DNA of 64,000 bases from Hysterangium stoloniferum (GCA_015178975.1 WHVD01000081.1:124001-188000); one strand, 5' to 3'. Shown: positions 45,142-56,839, numbered from the stretch's first letter. Numbers and translations: made by a program. Notes: a model not told the origin generated them from the sequence alone.

Positions 45142-45479
45142 TCATATAAAGTAAAGTTGTACGGTGGGTGGTGGGCATTTTTAGGCGCCGCAGGCCATAT
45201 TTGCGAGGGCGCGGAGTGCCCGAGTTTTTCCCCAATTTGTGAGGGTGCGGAGTGCCCGAACCCTCTGCGTGGGAGTGTGTGGCTAAGCTAATCCTTATTA
45301 CCTCAGCACGGGAGCAAATCCGGAGGCTTTTTGGCCTTTGCAGGAGCATTTGTGCCACCGCAGGAGTATTTTCGTGCCGTGGGAGCATTGTGTGACATGC
45401 GCGGGAGCTTTTCCGTGACATTGGTGATGTGTGGGAACATTTTCGGCCATAGCCGCGGGATGCCTGGAAGCCTGCTGTA

Positions 45480-46475
45480 AAGCCTTGAGGCTGCCACACC
45501 TTCTCCCTTCCCCTCTCCCTCCCCTGGCTCCTTAGATTGTGAGGGGCTGTTCTTTGGAATATTTCTCAAGGGATTTGGACCCATACCAAGGTGTGTTGAA
45601 GCCTCTATTTAATTGTATTAAATTTCGCTTTTTTAATAGTTAAATATATTATTCTGCAGGTACAGTCTGGCTATCCACTGGCCCTGGCCACCCCGTATTG
45701 AACATTTATCTTCTTTGAAGCATTCCCCAAGTCCTCAGGCAATACAAAAGGTGTGGTGAGGTCCTACCAATTATTAATTAATTTTCGCTTTTTTAAATGA
45801 ATAAATAATTTATTTGCAGTGGAATCACCCTTTCCTGGGTGTTATTCTCATTCATAAACACAGTCTGAAGACTATTCCATAATCTCAGGTATGTTTTGGG
45901 CTTTCTCATGCTGTTTTAATATATTTATGCATTATTTTTCCCAGTTTTGGCCTATTTTAGACCTATTTGTCTCAATTTCTCTTCCCTTGGACTCTCCACT
46001 GCTTTTCTGAGTCCTCTCTGTGAGTATAAGTGGAGTATTGAAGGTGAGTCCTGTCCCTGTAATTAACCTTAGCTTTTTTTGCTCAAATATTATTCACACA
46101 GTGAAATTGACTCTCTATTCTGTGTCTTTTTGCCTTGATTTCTGTTTCTATTCTTGCTGGAAGATATAACATACCTCCAGGTTAGTATTGGTACCTTGCC
46201 TCATTCTGTTAAAAATTATTTATGCATTATTTTTCGCGTTTTTGGGCTATTTTGGACCTATTTGTCTGAATTTCTTTTCCCTGGCATTCTCTACAGCCTT
46301 TGTGACCATTTTCTATAAGTATAAGTGGAGTATTGAAAGTGAGTCCTTTTCCTGTAATTTACTTTGGCTTATTTTAGCCTAATTCACTCCAACTCTCTGC
46401 CCCTCCTCTCTTCCCCCTCTCTTGCAGGGTTTCTGTCTCTGCTGCTGCTACTGCTGCTGTGATTGCTATATCATT
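45480..46475 (+). other. U2 leader with repeated intron-like blocks
   Basis: Two copies (about 45920-46075 and 46205-46350) of a block TTATGCATTATTTTTC...AAGTGGAGTATTGAAGGTGAGTCC, about 285 bp apart. The block resembles exon ends with GTGAGT donors. A strong pyrimidine tract and CTCTTGCAG (46428) precede ORF1, with an equivalent in U4 (TTTGACAG, 59009). A spliced 5' leader is inferred. Confidence 0.5.
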
Positions 46476-48680
46476 ATGGATCGAACACCTGAGTGTGATC
46501 GAGAGGAGGAGCGAAGGCAGCATAGGGCACAATTGCAAATGACATCTCCATCTGATCGTCATTGGCGTTTAGCTGTGAATTCTAATATACCACCCCCTGC
46601 TCAACCATTCCGAGATCTTCATCTTCCTGTTAGTAGAGGTCAATCTGACAATCCATTTTTGGTTGCTCAGCCAGGTGGCTCTGCTGCAAGTGGCTCTGCT
46701 GCAAGTGGCTCTGCTGCAAGTGGCTCTGCTGCAAGTGGCTCTGCTGCAAGTGGCTCTGTTGCAAGTGGCCCTGCTGCAAGTGGCTCTGATATAGTTGGCT
46801 CTGATGCAGTGGCTGCTTTGCAAAGGCAGTATCTGGCTTTGCCACCATTAAAAAAACCTATTAGGCGGGGGCAGGGTCATGGACAAGGAAATGCAGCTGC
46901 ACATATACAGCAGGATCATCAACCAGCAAATATACCTGTTCAGCCACAGGGACCAGGTCGTACACAAGGCAATGTAGCTGTTCAACAGCAGCAACCAATT
47001 GAAGCTGTCCAGCCTGCAATTGGCTCTGCTGCAGTAGCTGCTCTGTATGCTCAGTATAATGCTTTACCACCATTAGACCAACCTGCTCAACTACAGCCAC
47101 CAATTTTTCAATCAGCACCACATCCACAGCATAGTCATCAACCAGGAAATCAACCAGGAAATGTACCTGCACCAGTACAGCAAAGTCATTCATCTGCTCC
47201 ACTACAACATAGTCATGCATCATTTAATGCAGTTCCCCAAGTCCAGGCACAGCTACCCATTTTACAGTTAGCACCACTACAGAATCACCATCCAGCTCCA
47301 CAACAACAACCATCTATTTTGCAGTGGGCACCACCACAGCTTCACCATCCACCTGGAAATCCAGCCCCACAACTGCACTATGGCCATTTACCTATTAATG
47401 CCATTCCACAACTCCAGGCACAGGTACCCATTTTGGAATTAGCACCACCACAGCATCATCATCTACCTGGAAATCCAGCTCCACAACAACAACAAGCTCC
47501 TATTTTGCAGTGGGCACCACCACAGCTTCATCATCCACCTGAAGATCCAGTTCCACAGCAGCAACAGCAACAGCAACTACAGTTAGCCCCACTTCCAGCT
47601 ATTCCCCCACCTCCAGCTATCCCCCCACCTCCAGCCATTTTACAGCCTGCAGCTATGCCTCCACCTCCCATTCCACAATTACCCATTGGACGGCAACCAG
47701 TTGTGGAGGACAGGTTTCAAAGACATGACTTGGGAGGTATGGACATACAGTGTTCAGACTGTGGAGCTTTGCACTGGATGGGTGAGCGTATCTCAAATAG
47801 CTCTAAGACACAGCCAAAATTTGGCAAGTGTTGCAAGCGAGGAAAGGTGGCCCTTCCAATACTTGAGCCAGTCCCTCACACTTTAAGGTCTCTCCTGGAG
47901 GATAATACAGACAATAGCAGAGAATTTCTCAAGAATATTCGTGCCTATAATAATGCATTTGCATTTACATCACTGGGGGTCAATTTGGATGAGTCTGTCT
48001 TGCAAGGTGGTGGTGGCCCATATGTCTTCAAAATTCATGGTGAATTGTATCACCAGCATGGTGCCTTGATTCCTTACACAGAAGGTGTATCACGTAGTTA
48101 TGCTCAGCTTTACATCCATGATCCTGCATTGGTACAGGAGGATGGACTGAGGCAGGCATTGCAGCAGAGGCAGAATCACAGGGCAAATAGAAACCTAAAT
48201 AACCAAACTTTTTCTGACTTGCAGGATATGATAGAGCAATATAATCCCTTTATACAACTCTATCGCCAGGCACATGAGCGATTGAGGACACAGGCAGAGA
48301 CTCCAAGGCTACATGTCAGGCTGAGCTACAAAGCTTTTAATGATCCCAGACGGTACAATCTTCCAACCGGTGATGAACTTGTAGTCATTCTCCCTGGAGA
48401 TGGTGATACAGGTCATGGTGGCCCAAGGGATATTATTGTTCAGAGGAGAGGGGGCCAGTTCCATCATGTCCATGATGCACAAGCCATTTATACACCCCTT
48501 CATTATGTTATGCTCTTTCCCAGGGGTGAGCGTGGTTGGTCATGGGACATTCCCTATGCCAATCAAAATTGGCAGCCCCAGCCTGGACAGCAGGATGAAG
48601 AAGGTGAAGATGAAGATAAAAGTCAGAAGGTGACCCAATGTGAATATTATGCCTATTTCCCAGAGCATACGAAGCCATGA
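46476..48680 (+). CDS. U2 ORF1: N-terminal part of Helitron replicase
   Basis: 734 codons from ATG 46476 (MDRTPECDREEERR). Order: a GSAASGS tract from 15-bp repeats (residues about 65-105), Pro/Gln/His-rich repeats (WAPPQLHHPPGNPAPQ; about 200-410), a zinc-finger-like CSDCGALHW...KFGKCCKRGKV (about 425-460) typical of Helitron N-termini, then the conserved NIRAYNNAFAFTSLGV, GPYVFKIHGELYH and YAQLYIHDP blocks. It ends EYYAY then a frameshift; in U4 the frame continues YRLFLSQ. In intact relatives this is one protein with the Rep and helicase parts downstream. Confidence 0.75.
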   Translation: MDRTPECDREEERRQHRAQLQMTSPSDRHWRLAVNSNIPPPAQPFRDLHLPVSRGQSDNPFLVAQPGGSAASGSAASGSAASGSAASGSAASGSVASGPAASGSDIVGSDAVAALQRQYLALPPLKKPIRRGQGHGQGNAAAHIQQDHQPANIPVQPQGPGRTQGNVAVQQQQPIEAVQPAIGSAAVAALYAQYNALPPLDQPAQLQPPIFQSAPHPQHSHQPGNQPGNVPAPVQQSHSSAPLQHSHASFNAVPQVQAQLPILQLAPLQNHHPAPQQQPSILQWAPPQLHHPPGNPAPQLHYGHLPINAIPQLQAQVPILELAPPQHHHLPGNPAPQQQQAPILQWAPPQLHHPPEDPVPQQQQQQQLQLAPLPAIPPPPAIPPPPAILQPAAMPPPPIPQLPIGRQPVVEDRFQRHDLGGMDIQCSDCGALHWMGERISNSSKTQPKFGKCCKRGKVALPILEPVPHTLRSLLEDNTDNSREFLKNIRAYNNAFAFTSLGVNLDESVLQGGGGPYVFKIHGELYHQHGALIPYTEGVSRSYAQLYIHDPALVQEDGLRQALQQRQNHRANRNLNNQTFSDLQDMIEQYNPFIQLYRQAHERLRTQAETPRLHVRLSYKAFNDPRRYNLPTGDELVVILPGDGDTGHGGPRDIIVQRRGGQFHHVHDAQAIYTPLHYVMLFPRGERGWSWDIPYANQNWQPQPGQQDEEGEDEDKSQKVTQCEYYAYFPEHTKP

Positions 48681-50565
48681 CCCTTTTTTATGCACAAAAG
48701 CTATTCCAACAGTATATTGTCAATGCCTGGGCAGTAACAGAGCAGCACAGATTGAGATTTCTCAGAGATAATCAACCAAGGTTACGTGCAGAACTCTACA
48801 ACCAGGTGGTCGATGCTTTACACGTGAGGATGTCAACACAGATGCCAATAGTATTGGTCAGAGGGTCATACTCCCTTCTACATTTACTGGCAGTTCAAGG
48901 GATATGAGACAAAGTTTGCAAAATTCATTTGCAATTGCACGAAAGTATGGCAATGCCAGCTGCTTCATCACCATGACAGCCAATCCCAAGTGGAAGGAGG
49001 TTACTGATGAATTGCTTCCTGGCCAGACTCCAGCTGATCGTCCTGATTTAGTCTCCAGGGTCTTTGCTGCCAAAAAAGGCTAAGTTGCTCAAGATGATCA
49101 CAGAGGACCACATCTTTGGTAGAACAGTAGCCCATATCCATGTCATTGAATTCCAAAAGCGGGGTCTTCCACACATGCACTGCCTCATATGGTTTGATGA
49201 CCAGAATAAGCCAAGGACACCAGAAGATGTCGACTCCATGGTTTCTGCCTGTTTTCCAGATCCTGAAACACATCCCAGACTGTTTAATTTAGTAGGACAA
49301 CTCATGACCCATGGTCCCTGTGGAACTAATCATCCAAATGCTGCCTGTATGGTAGATAAGGAATGCAGTAAACACTATCCAAAGGATTGGTGTGAAGCTA
49401 CCATTGTCAATGAGGAAGGCTATCCAACATGCCGTCGCCCCAACAATGGAAGGGTTTATCAAACTCCCAAGTTTACATATGACAACAAACATGTTGTCCC
49501 TTACTCCCCCATTTTGATTCTCACCTTTGAATGCCACATCAATGTAGAGTTGACCTTTACCAATAGTTCAATGAAGTACATGCATAAATACTGTTACAAG
49601 GGCCATGATCGTACAACTATGGAATTTGGAAAGACACCAGATGAGATTCAACAGTACCTCAATGCCCATTATGTCAGTGCACATGAATCTGTCTGGCGAT
49701 TAATGCATAATGAACTCCACACCCAGGTTCCTGCAGTAATGGCACTTGGGGTCCATCTTCCTGGGGAAAACACTGTACTTTTTGATGGTGACCAAGGTCC
49801 TGCTGAGGCTTTACAAAGGGAAGAGCGTTCAGGGACAACTCTCATGGCCTATTTTGAAGCTAATGCTAAGGGTCTTATTGGTTATAATGGACAGCATGCC
49901 CAGGACACATTTTATATGGACTTTCCTGAGTATTTCACAATGTCCCCAAGAAGAAATCATGGAAGCCACGTCAAAGTGGTTTTTCCATAGGGCGCATTCA
50001 TTTTGTCAATATTGCCAGTGGGGAAAGGTTCCACCTCCATACTTTGCTCACTGTTGTCAAAGGTGCCACCTGATTTGAACAGCTCAGGACTTTTCAGGGT
50101 GAGACTTATCCCACATTTCAGCAAACCTGTGTTGCACGTGGTTTGCTTGAAGATGACCGCCAGTGGCACCTGTGCCTCACAGAAGCCAGTCGCATAGAGT
50201 CTGGGTTTCAACTTCGCAGGTTGTTTGCCATCATTTTGACCATGTCCTCCCCTGCACAACCCCATGAACTCTGGGATGACTTCAAAGCATTTCTTTGTGA
50301 TGATTTGAAGTTCATACTTCAGCAAAAACATGGCATTGTCAATCCATCACCAGACAGGATTTATGACTTTGGTCTCTATGTGATTGATAAGATCCTCCGC
50401 TATTCTGGAAAGTCCCTCTCACACTATCCAACCATGCCAAACTGCACTGATGGTTGGGATGGGATTGTTGGCAACCGTCTCATTAGGGAGCAGTCAGATT
50501 ATGATGTTGATATTGAGCATGCCAGTGCCCAAGCCAATCTTGAAAAGTGTAATCCTGAACAATGA
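48677..50565 (+). pseudogene. U2 Rep (HUH, Y2) region, broken
   Basis: Continues the replicase in pieces: FQQYIVNAWAVTEQ (48677-48907), DMRQSLQNSFAIARKYGNAS (to 49080), then the catalytic block at 49064-49990: the HUH motif GLPHMHCLIWF (His at residues 37 and 39) and the two-tyrosine motif MKYMHKYCYK (Tyr at 172 and 176; codons about 49577-49591). It continues with CHINVEL, HESVWRLMHNELH and, in another frame from 50143, EDDRQWHLCLTEASRI...HEHASAQANLEK. Frame breaks lie near 48830, 49080, 49990 and 50080. The key catalytic residues are still present. Confidence 0.8.
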
Positions 50566-51927
50566 GCTGCCTTTGAGACTATAATGAAAGCAGTGGATGA
50601 CCAGCAGGGCAAATTGTTTTTTGTGAATGGTCCAGGTGGCACTGGCAAGTCCTTTGTATGGAATACTCTGGCACATGCATCCAGGGCCAAGGGCTACATT
50701 GTACTTTGTGTGGCATCTTCTGGAATTGCATCAATGATTCTCAAGGGTGGTCGCACTTCTCACAGCACATTTTCAATCCCTGTTCCCTGTGAGAAGGATG
50801 CTCTATGTCATATCAAAAAGGGTTCAGAAAAAGCAGAGCTCATGAAGAAGGTCTGACTAATTATCTGGGATGAAGTTCCCATGCAGTCACGTTTCACAAG
50901 TGAGGCAGTTGACAGAACCCTGAGGGATTTATTAGACAAGGAGGAGCTTCCCTTTGGAGGGATTCCTGTGGCTTGGGGAGGTGACTTCCAGCAGACTTTG
51001 CCTGTTGTACCAAAGGGTTCAAAGGAACAGATCATTGGACAATGTATCCAGAAATCAGAACTCTGGAAGCATATCAAGGTACTCTTCTTGAAAAAGAATA
51101 TGCGGGTGGACCAGGATGATCCAGACAGTCAACAGTTTGCTCAGTGGCTATTGGATATAGGCCATGGAAAGGATTTACCTTTGGATCATACAATGGATAT
51201 CCCTCCTCATATGATCTGTGGTCCAGAAATGTATGATCTAATTGCTGAGATATATCCAGACATCCATGTGGATAGAGACCAAAGGGATTGGCAAGATGAA
51301 GACTCCTTAGACCGGGCAATTCTGTGTCCAAGGAATTCAGAAGCAGATGAGATTAATTCAGAACTTCTGAATAAATTCCCTGGAGAGAGTCGTATGTACC
51401 ACAGTGCTGATACTGCAGAGGGAGACAGTGAGACAGAGATGTATCCTGTAGAGTATTTGAATGGCCTGAATTTTGGTGGAATCTCACCGAGTCGACTTGA
51501 GGTGAAGCCAGGAGTACCTTTGATGCTGTTACGGAACATAGATCCACAGAGAGGGCTTTTCAATGGAACACGATTGCGACTGGTGAAAATGGAAAATCAT
51601 TTGCTTCAAGTACAGATTCTAACTGGACCATGTACTGGAAAAATGGCATTTCTTTCACGGATCAAAATAATTACAAATGATGATCAACTGCCATTTAAAC
51701 TGCATCGTATTCAGTTTCCAGTGCAGTTAGCATTTGCAATGACAATTAACAAGTCACAGGGACAGTCTTTGAAAGTGGTAGGAATAGATTTGAGAATGCC
51801 AGTGTTTGGACATGGGCAATTGTATGTTGGACTTTCAAGGGGAAGAAGTTGGAATAGGATAAAAATACTATTAAAAGAGACAAAGAGAACAGCAAATATA
51901 GTATACAAAGATGTATTATTAGATTGA
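50566..51927 (+). pseudogene. U2 PIF1-type helicase domain
   Basis: Walker A GPGGTGKSF (about 50629-50655), Walker B IIWDEVP (about 50861-50880), motif III GGDFQQTLP (about 50977), then CPRNSEADEIN, a C-terminal MTINKSQGQS (about 51740-51768) and YVGLSRGRS (about 51824-51850). Stop codons TGA at 50563-50565 and 50854-50856 separate it from Rep and split motif I from II. The remaining 348-codon stretch 50881-51927 is clean to its own stop, so this is the best preserved part of the element. Confidence 0.85.
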
Positions 51928-52108
51928 AGTTTTAATGTATTTATTGAAATTGTTTTGACTGATTTTTTCTAACAGTGATTGTGATACATATGTAAATACT
52001 TAGAAATGCTCAGAAATACTTAGAAGTGCTGAGAAATACTTAAGAGTCATGGACACGGGGGGGTTTGGGGGGCTTTGCCTCCCAACAAGCCGGAGCCCGC
52101 AGCAAAGT
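51928..52108 (+). other. U2 3' flank and G-rich hairpin
   Basis: CTCAGAAATACTTAG-type repeats, then GGGGGGTTTGGGGGGCTTTGCCTCCC, matched in U3 by a perfect GGGGGGCTTCGCCCCCC hairpin (57484-57500). Shared with the 3' region of U3 and, in part, U1. Confidence 0.65.
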
Positions 52109-53987
52109 TGTTATGTATTTATAGGTTTTTCCCGATTTTTAACCAATCTCCCCCTAACAAATTGTGAAAACGAAATTTAAATGTAATTATATTGTGATGA
52201 CAAAATTGTACAATATTCTCTTGATTTATCTTGAATTTATACAATTTATCTTGTATTTCTATCTTATAAATTGAGCAAGATATTGAATTTCTAATGTTTA
52301 TTCTTTTTTGATTAATATGTCGGCGGCTCAGTGCTTATTCACAATGCGGGAGTAATCATGTGACATTCACATGACATTTCAAACTCCGACGCCGACAAAA
52401 TGCGATGTGAATAATTGCGCATAATCAAGACAATATATATTTTTATATTATTATAATAAAATATTATATTTATAACTAGCTCAAAATAAATATAATAAAT
52501 ATATAATAATACAAAACCGGCCACTGTGTTTATTACACGGCGCGTGGGAAAATTGTCACAAAGGCGCGCAACGGTCACAAAGGCGCGCAACGGTCACAAA
52601 GGCGCGCAACGGTCACAAAGGCGCGCAACGGTCACAAAGGCGCGCAACGGTCACAAAGGCGCGCAACGGTCACAAAGGCGCGCTCCTGTCACAAAGGCGT
52701 GTGACTGTCACAAAGGCGCGCTCCTGTCACAAAGGCGTGTGACTGTCACAAAGGCGCGCTCCTGTCACAAAGGCGCGCTCCTGTCACAAAAGAGCGCGAC
52801 GGTCACACAGGCGCGCAGGTGCGCGACTGTCACAACACATGACAGTCACAAGACACGAAGGGCACGCACAGGTGCGAGAGCATTATGTCATCATATATGC
52901 TACTACAGCAAAAACCGGAAATCTCTGGAATATTCCAGTGGCTTCCAATGGAATAATAGATAATATGTACTGATAATAAATATAATATTGTAGAATATTC
53001 TATAAGATTCCAGAAAGTTCTATTATGCCAAGAATATTCTATAGTGTCTTAGAAGTAGTTAGAACCTTCCACAATGCTCTAGAAAATTCTAGAAAATTCT
53101 AAATGACATCATTCCTTCCAGAATGACATCATTCAAGCTTCTAGAATCTTCTAAATGTCTCAGACTAAAATGTATATAAGGAGCTCTGCTCCAGCCATGA
53201 AATATAACTCATTTTATCAACCCATTTATAACACATCAGTGTGTCACTGCAGCAAGCAGTTTATTGCCACCTCTTAGTTGAGCATCTGGCACCTAGGATT
53301 CCCTGTCACCTCTTGTTGAGTAATTTGACTGATTATTACATTGCAAATAATCCTTGTTACATTTCTTGTTATTTGTAATCTAAAACTTCAGTCACCTCTT
53401 GTTGAGTAATTTGACTGATTATTACATTACAAATAATCCCTGTTCCCTTGCTCATTTATTGTGAATCAGTAAAGCATATTCACATAAATAAATACTGAGA
53501 ATATCCTTGCAAGATCCTAAGACTACATTAAGATCCTGATAAGTTAGTATCACAGTAAACCCTGTAGGTTAGTGTAAATAAAGCATATATTAACCAAATA
53601 GTGTTTTATTCTATATCTAATCTTTTGACCTGTTTATAAATATTTTTACTGTTTGATAAATAGTATAATATATATATAAACTAGCTAGCATTGAAGTTAA
53701 ATCTAGCTTTGGAATCAGTAAATTGTTATTCTTATTTTAGTAGTTGTTATCACAGAAAAAGAACAAGCTTGCACAAGCAGCTCTCAAAACCTTCTTTGCG
53801 AAATAGGGTGCATATATTCAAGTAAACTCTTGACTTCAGGGGTTCTAAGTCTATCAAGGCTGCCACTGATTAATATCAAATATTTAAATTATTTTACCTT
53901 GCAGTGAATTGAGTATTTGCACATTTTGATTGAGCATTGGACTCCTTTTTCAGAAAATAAGTATTAAAATAAGGCTAATACATTACA
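52109..53987. mobile_element. LTR-like insertion in the U2 3' end (possible long solo LTR), 1879 bp
   Basis: TGTTATGTATT..CATTACA, flanked by AAAGT (52104-52108) and GAAGT (53988-53992). U3 shows the uninterrupted site (GCAGTGAAGTTGTGGGG). It contains a TATA-like TGTATATAAGGAGC (53170), a 19-bp tandem array (52553-52815) and a near-exact 48-bp direct repeat (53304 and 53391). No coding was recognised. TG..CA ends and a 5-bp duplication fit a solo LTR. The length is large for one, so the class is tentative. Confidence 0.6.
52553..52860. repeat. 19-bp tandem repeats inside the LTR-like insertion
   Basis: GGTCACAAAGGCGCGCAAC and variants (CTCCTGTCACAAAGGCG, GTGTGACTGTCACAAAGG), about 14 copies. 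The 145-codon frame across it is a repeat artefact. Confidence 0.85.
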
Positions 53988-53992
53988 GAAGT

Positions 53993-54042
53993 TGTGGGGC
54001 AGGTCACGAAGCCCCGCAGTGTAGCAAGGGTTCCCAGGCTTG
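53993..54042 (+). other. U2 3' terminal hairpin and end
   Basis: TGGGGCAGGTCACGAAGCCCCGC (shortened stem), GTAGCAAGGGTTCCCAGGCTTG, then the TC start of U3. Confidence 0.65.
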
Positions 54043-54374
54043 TCAATATATAGTAAAGTTGCTTGGTGGGTGGTGGGCGTTTTTAGGCGCCGAAGGCGCC
54101 CTAATTCGTGAGGGCGCGGAGCGCCCGAACCTGGAGGTGTGGGAGAGTCTGACTAATATTGACACCCAAAGGTCCTTATTACTCAGTGCGGGAGCAAATG
54201 TGGAGGCTTTTTGCCATTCGCGGGAGCATTTCTGCATTCGCAGGACTATTTTTAGTGCCACAGGAGTATTTGTGACTAACGTGGAAGTATTTATACAAGT
54301 GCGGAGGTATTTTTACATGCGCGGGAGTATTATATCAGGTGCGCGGAGGTATTTTGCAATGCTGTGGGAGTATT

Positions 54375-54650
54375 GTTATACTGCATCCACCGTGCACCCA
54401 TCCACCCGCACCCATCCACGGCACACCTGCTCCCATCCACGGTGCACCCATCCGCCCGCACCCATCCAAGGCGCACCTGCTTCCATCCACCGTGCACCCA
54501 TCCACCCGCACCCATCCACAGCGCACCCATCCACCCGCACCCATCCACAGCGCACCCATCCACCCGCACCCATCCACCCGCACCCATCCATGGCATACCC
54601 ATCCACCCACACCCATCCACTGCGCACCCACTCCCATTCACGGCGCAACC
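54375..54650. repeat. CCCATCCACCCGCA tandem array
   Basis: About nine copies of a roughly 29-bp unit. Open frames in several phases (His/Pro/Thr-rich) are artefacts. Confidence 0.8.
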
Positions 54651-54739
54651 TCTCCGTTTGCCAACGTGCGCACGCGCCGCACCTGTTCGCAACGCGCTGT
54701 GCCCATTTGTGCCCAATTGGGCGTGCACCCTGCTCTGAT

Positions 54740-56640
54740 CGGCCCTCCAGTTGGTGCGTGTCCGCTTTCCTTCTCTCTTCATCCTCCTCTGATCGTCCTC
54801 ATCTCTTTCCCCCAGGATATGTGTCCCCTTTTCTTCTCTCTTCGTCTGTCTGTCTTTCCTCCAGTTGGTGTGTGTCCCCTTTTCTTCTCTCTTCGTCCTC
54901 CTCTGATCGCCTCCTCTCTCTTTCCTCCAGGATGTGTGTGTACCCTTACCTTCTCTCTTCATCCTCCTCTGACTGTCCTCCTCCCACTTTTCTCCAGGAG
55001 GTGCGGGCACCCTTTCTTTCTCTCTTTGTCCTCAACTCATGGGCCTCCTCTCTTTCCTCCAGGAAGTGCATGTACCCTTTCCTTCTCTCTTCGTCCTCCT
55101 CTGATGGCCTCCTCTCTTTCCTCCAGCAAATGTGTGTCCCCTTTCCTCCTCTCTTTGCCCTCCTCTTATCGTCCTCCTCTCCCTTTCCTCCAGTGAGTGT
55201 GTGTACCCTTCCCCTCTCCCTTTTTTCTCCAGGAGGTGCGTGTACCCTGTCTTTCTCTCTGTCTTCTTCTGATCGTCCTCCTCTCTCTTTCCTCCAGGAG
55301 TTGCATCTAGCCTGTCTTTCTCCCTTTGTCCTCCTCTCTTTCCTTCAGGCGGTGGGTGTACAGTTTCCTTCTCTCTTCATCCTCCTCTGATTGGCCTCCT
55401 CTCTCTTTCCTCCAGCCAGTGTGCATTCCCTTTCCTGCTCTCTCTGTCCTCCTCTAATCAGCCTCCTCACTCTTTCCTCCAGGAGGTGCGTGTCCCCTTT
55501 CCTTCTCTCTTCAGCCTCTTCTCATTGTCTTCCTCTCTTTCCTCCAGGGATGTGTGTCCCCTTTCCTTCTCTCCTTGCCCCCCTCTGTCTTTCCCCCAGA
55601 TGGTATGTGTCTCCTTTCCTTCTCTCTCCATCCTTCTCTGATTGGCCTCCTCTCTTTCCCCCAGCCAGTGCGTGTTTCCTTTCCCTCTCTCTCTGTTCTC
55701 TTCTGATTGGCCCCCTCTCTTTCTTCAAGCCGGTGCGTGTTCCCTTTCCCACTATATCCTCCTCTGATCGGCCTCCTCTTTCCTCCAGCCAGTGCGTGTT
55801 CCTTTTCCCCCTCTCTCTGTCCTCCTCTGATTGGCCCCCCTCTCTTTCCTCTAGCCGGTGTGTGTTCCCTTTCCTTCTCTCTCTGTCCTCCTCTGACTGG
55901 CCTCCTCTCTCTCTTTCCTCCAGTGTGTGCATGTACTGTTTCCCTCTTCCTCTCGCCTCTGACTGGCCCTCTCTCTCTTTCCTCCAGCCAGTGTATGTAC
56001 AGTTTCCTTCTCTTTCCATCTTCCTCTGACTGGCCTCCTCTCTCTTTCCTCCAGCCGGTGTGTCTACCATATCCTTCTTCCTCCGTCCTCCTCTGATCAC
56101 TGATTGGCCCCCCCTCTCTCTCTCCTTCAGCCAGTCTGTGTTCTGTTTCCTTCTTCCTCTGTCCTCCTCTGATCAGCCTCCTCTTTCTTTCCTCCAACGA
56201 GTATGTGTATCATTTCCTTCACCTTTGTCCTCCTCTGTGATTGTCCTCCTCTCTTTCCTTCAGCCAGTGTGTGTACCATTTCCTTCACTCTCCATCCTGC
56301 TCTGAATGGGCCCCTCTCTCTTTCCTCCAGATGGTGCGTGTACCATTTCTTTCTCTCTCCATCCTGCTCTGATTGGCCTCTCTTTCCTCCAGGTGGTGCA
56401 TGTACCATTTCCTTCTTCCTCCATCCTGCTCTGATCAGCCCCATCTCTCTTTCTTCCAGGGTGCCTGTGCTGTTTCCTTCTCTCTTCATTCTCTGATTGA
56501 CCTCCTCTCTCTTTCCTCCAATGAGTGTGTGTACTGTTTCCTTCTCTCTTCCTCCCCATCTGATTGGTCTCCAGTCTGTCCTCCCAGAGGTGTGTGTCCC
56601 CTTTCCTTGTCTTTTTGTCCTCTGATCACAGCAATCCTAA
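54740..56640. repeat. Long pyrimidine-rich minisatellite
   Basis: About 25-30 diverged copies of a 65-75 bp unit with the core TTTCCTCCAG..GTGTGT, CCTTTCCTTCTCTCT, GTCCTCCTCTGATTGGCC. Both strands are open over long distances (plus 53930-55390 and 55391-56029; minus 55511-56197, EERERGGQSEEDRERRKG-like) because many units are multiples of three. No start or family signal. Confidence 0.85.
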
Positions 56641-56810
56641 AATAAAAATAATATACATCAAATAAAAATACAATGGAATAAATTAAAATAAAATGCAGTA
56701 AATTAAAGTGAAATTCAATAAATTAGAATAAATTAAATTAACCTAAAATAAAATACATGAATCACAATGAAATAAGTAAATCAAAATAAATAAATCAGCT
56801 GACCACATTA
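56640..56810. repeat. AAATAAAATACA tract in U3
   Basis: Counterpart of 44235-44740, shorter. Confidence 0.7.
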
Positions 56811-56839
56811 ATTAGTTGACTGTCAATTCAACCATTGGA

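Larger units (their letters stand above)
45142..54042 (+). mobile_element. Helitron unit U2 (coding; interrupted by a 1.88-kb insertion)
   Basis: TCATATAAAGTAAAG start, leader with repeats, ORF1 plus Rep/PIF1-helicase coding (46476-51927), AT-rich 3' flank, a G-rich hairpin (52057-52085) and a terminal hairpin ending CCCAGGCTTG at 54042. Net length without the insertion is about 7.0 kb. Rolling-circle DNA transposon. The coding region has several frame breaks, so it is not autonomous as read. Confidence 0.8.

Noticed and set aside
46569-46823. Minus frame of SRATC repeats
   Set aside because: Antisense of the GSAAS-coding 15-bp repeat in Helitron ORF1.
49064-51927. U2 as an active autonomous Helitron
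   Set aside because: Catalytic motifs are present but several frame breaks separate ORF1, Rep and helicase. It is not autonomous as read.
52057-52085. G-rich tract as telomeric repeat
   Set aside because: Single hairpin, not a TTAGGG-like array. It recurs at Helitron 3' ends.
52526-52963. 145-codon basic frame
   Set aside because: Product of the 19-bp tandem repeat, which reads through all three phases.
53930-55390. 486-codon plus-strand open frame
   Set aside because: Runs through the U2 hairpin end, the U2/U3 junction and two tandem arrays. The composition follows the repeat period, so it is not a gene.
55511-56197. 228-codon minus frame, Glu/Arg-rich
   Set aside because: Complement of the pyrimidine-rich minisatellite. 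Several overlapping frames are equally open.
54740-56640. CRISPR-like array
   Set aside because: Repeats are diverged and contiguous, without unique spacers, and the setting is eukaryotic.
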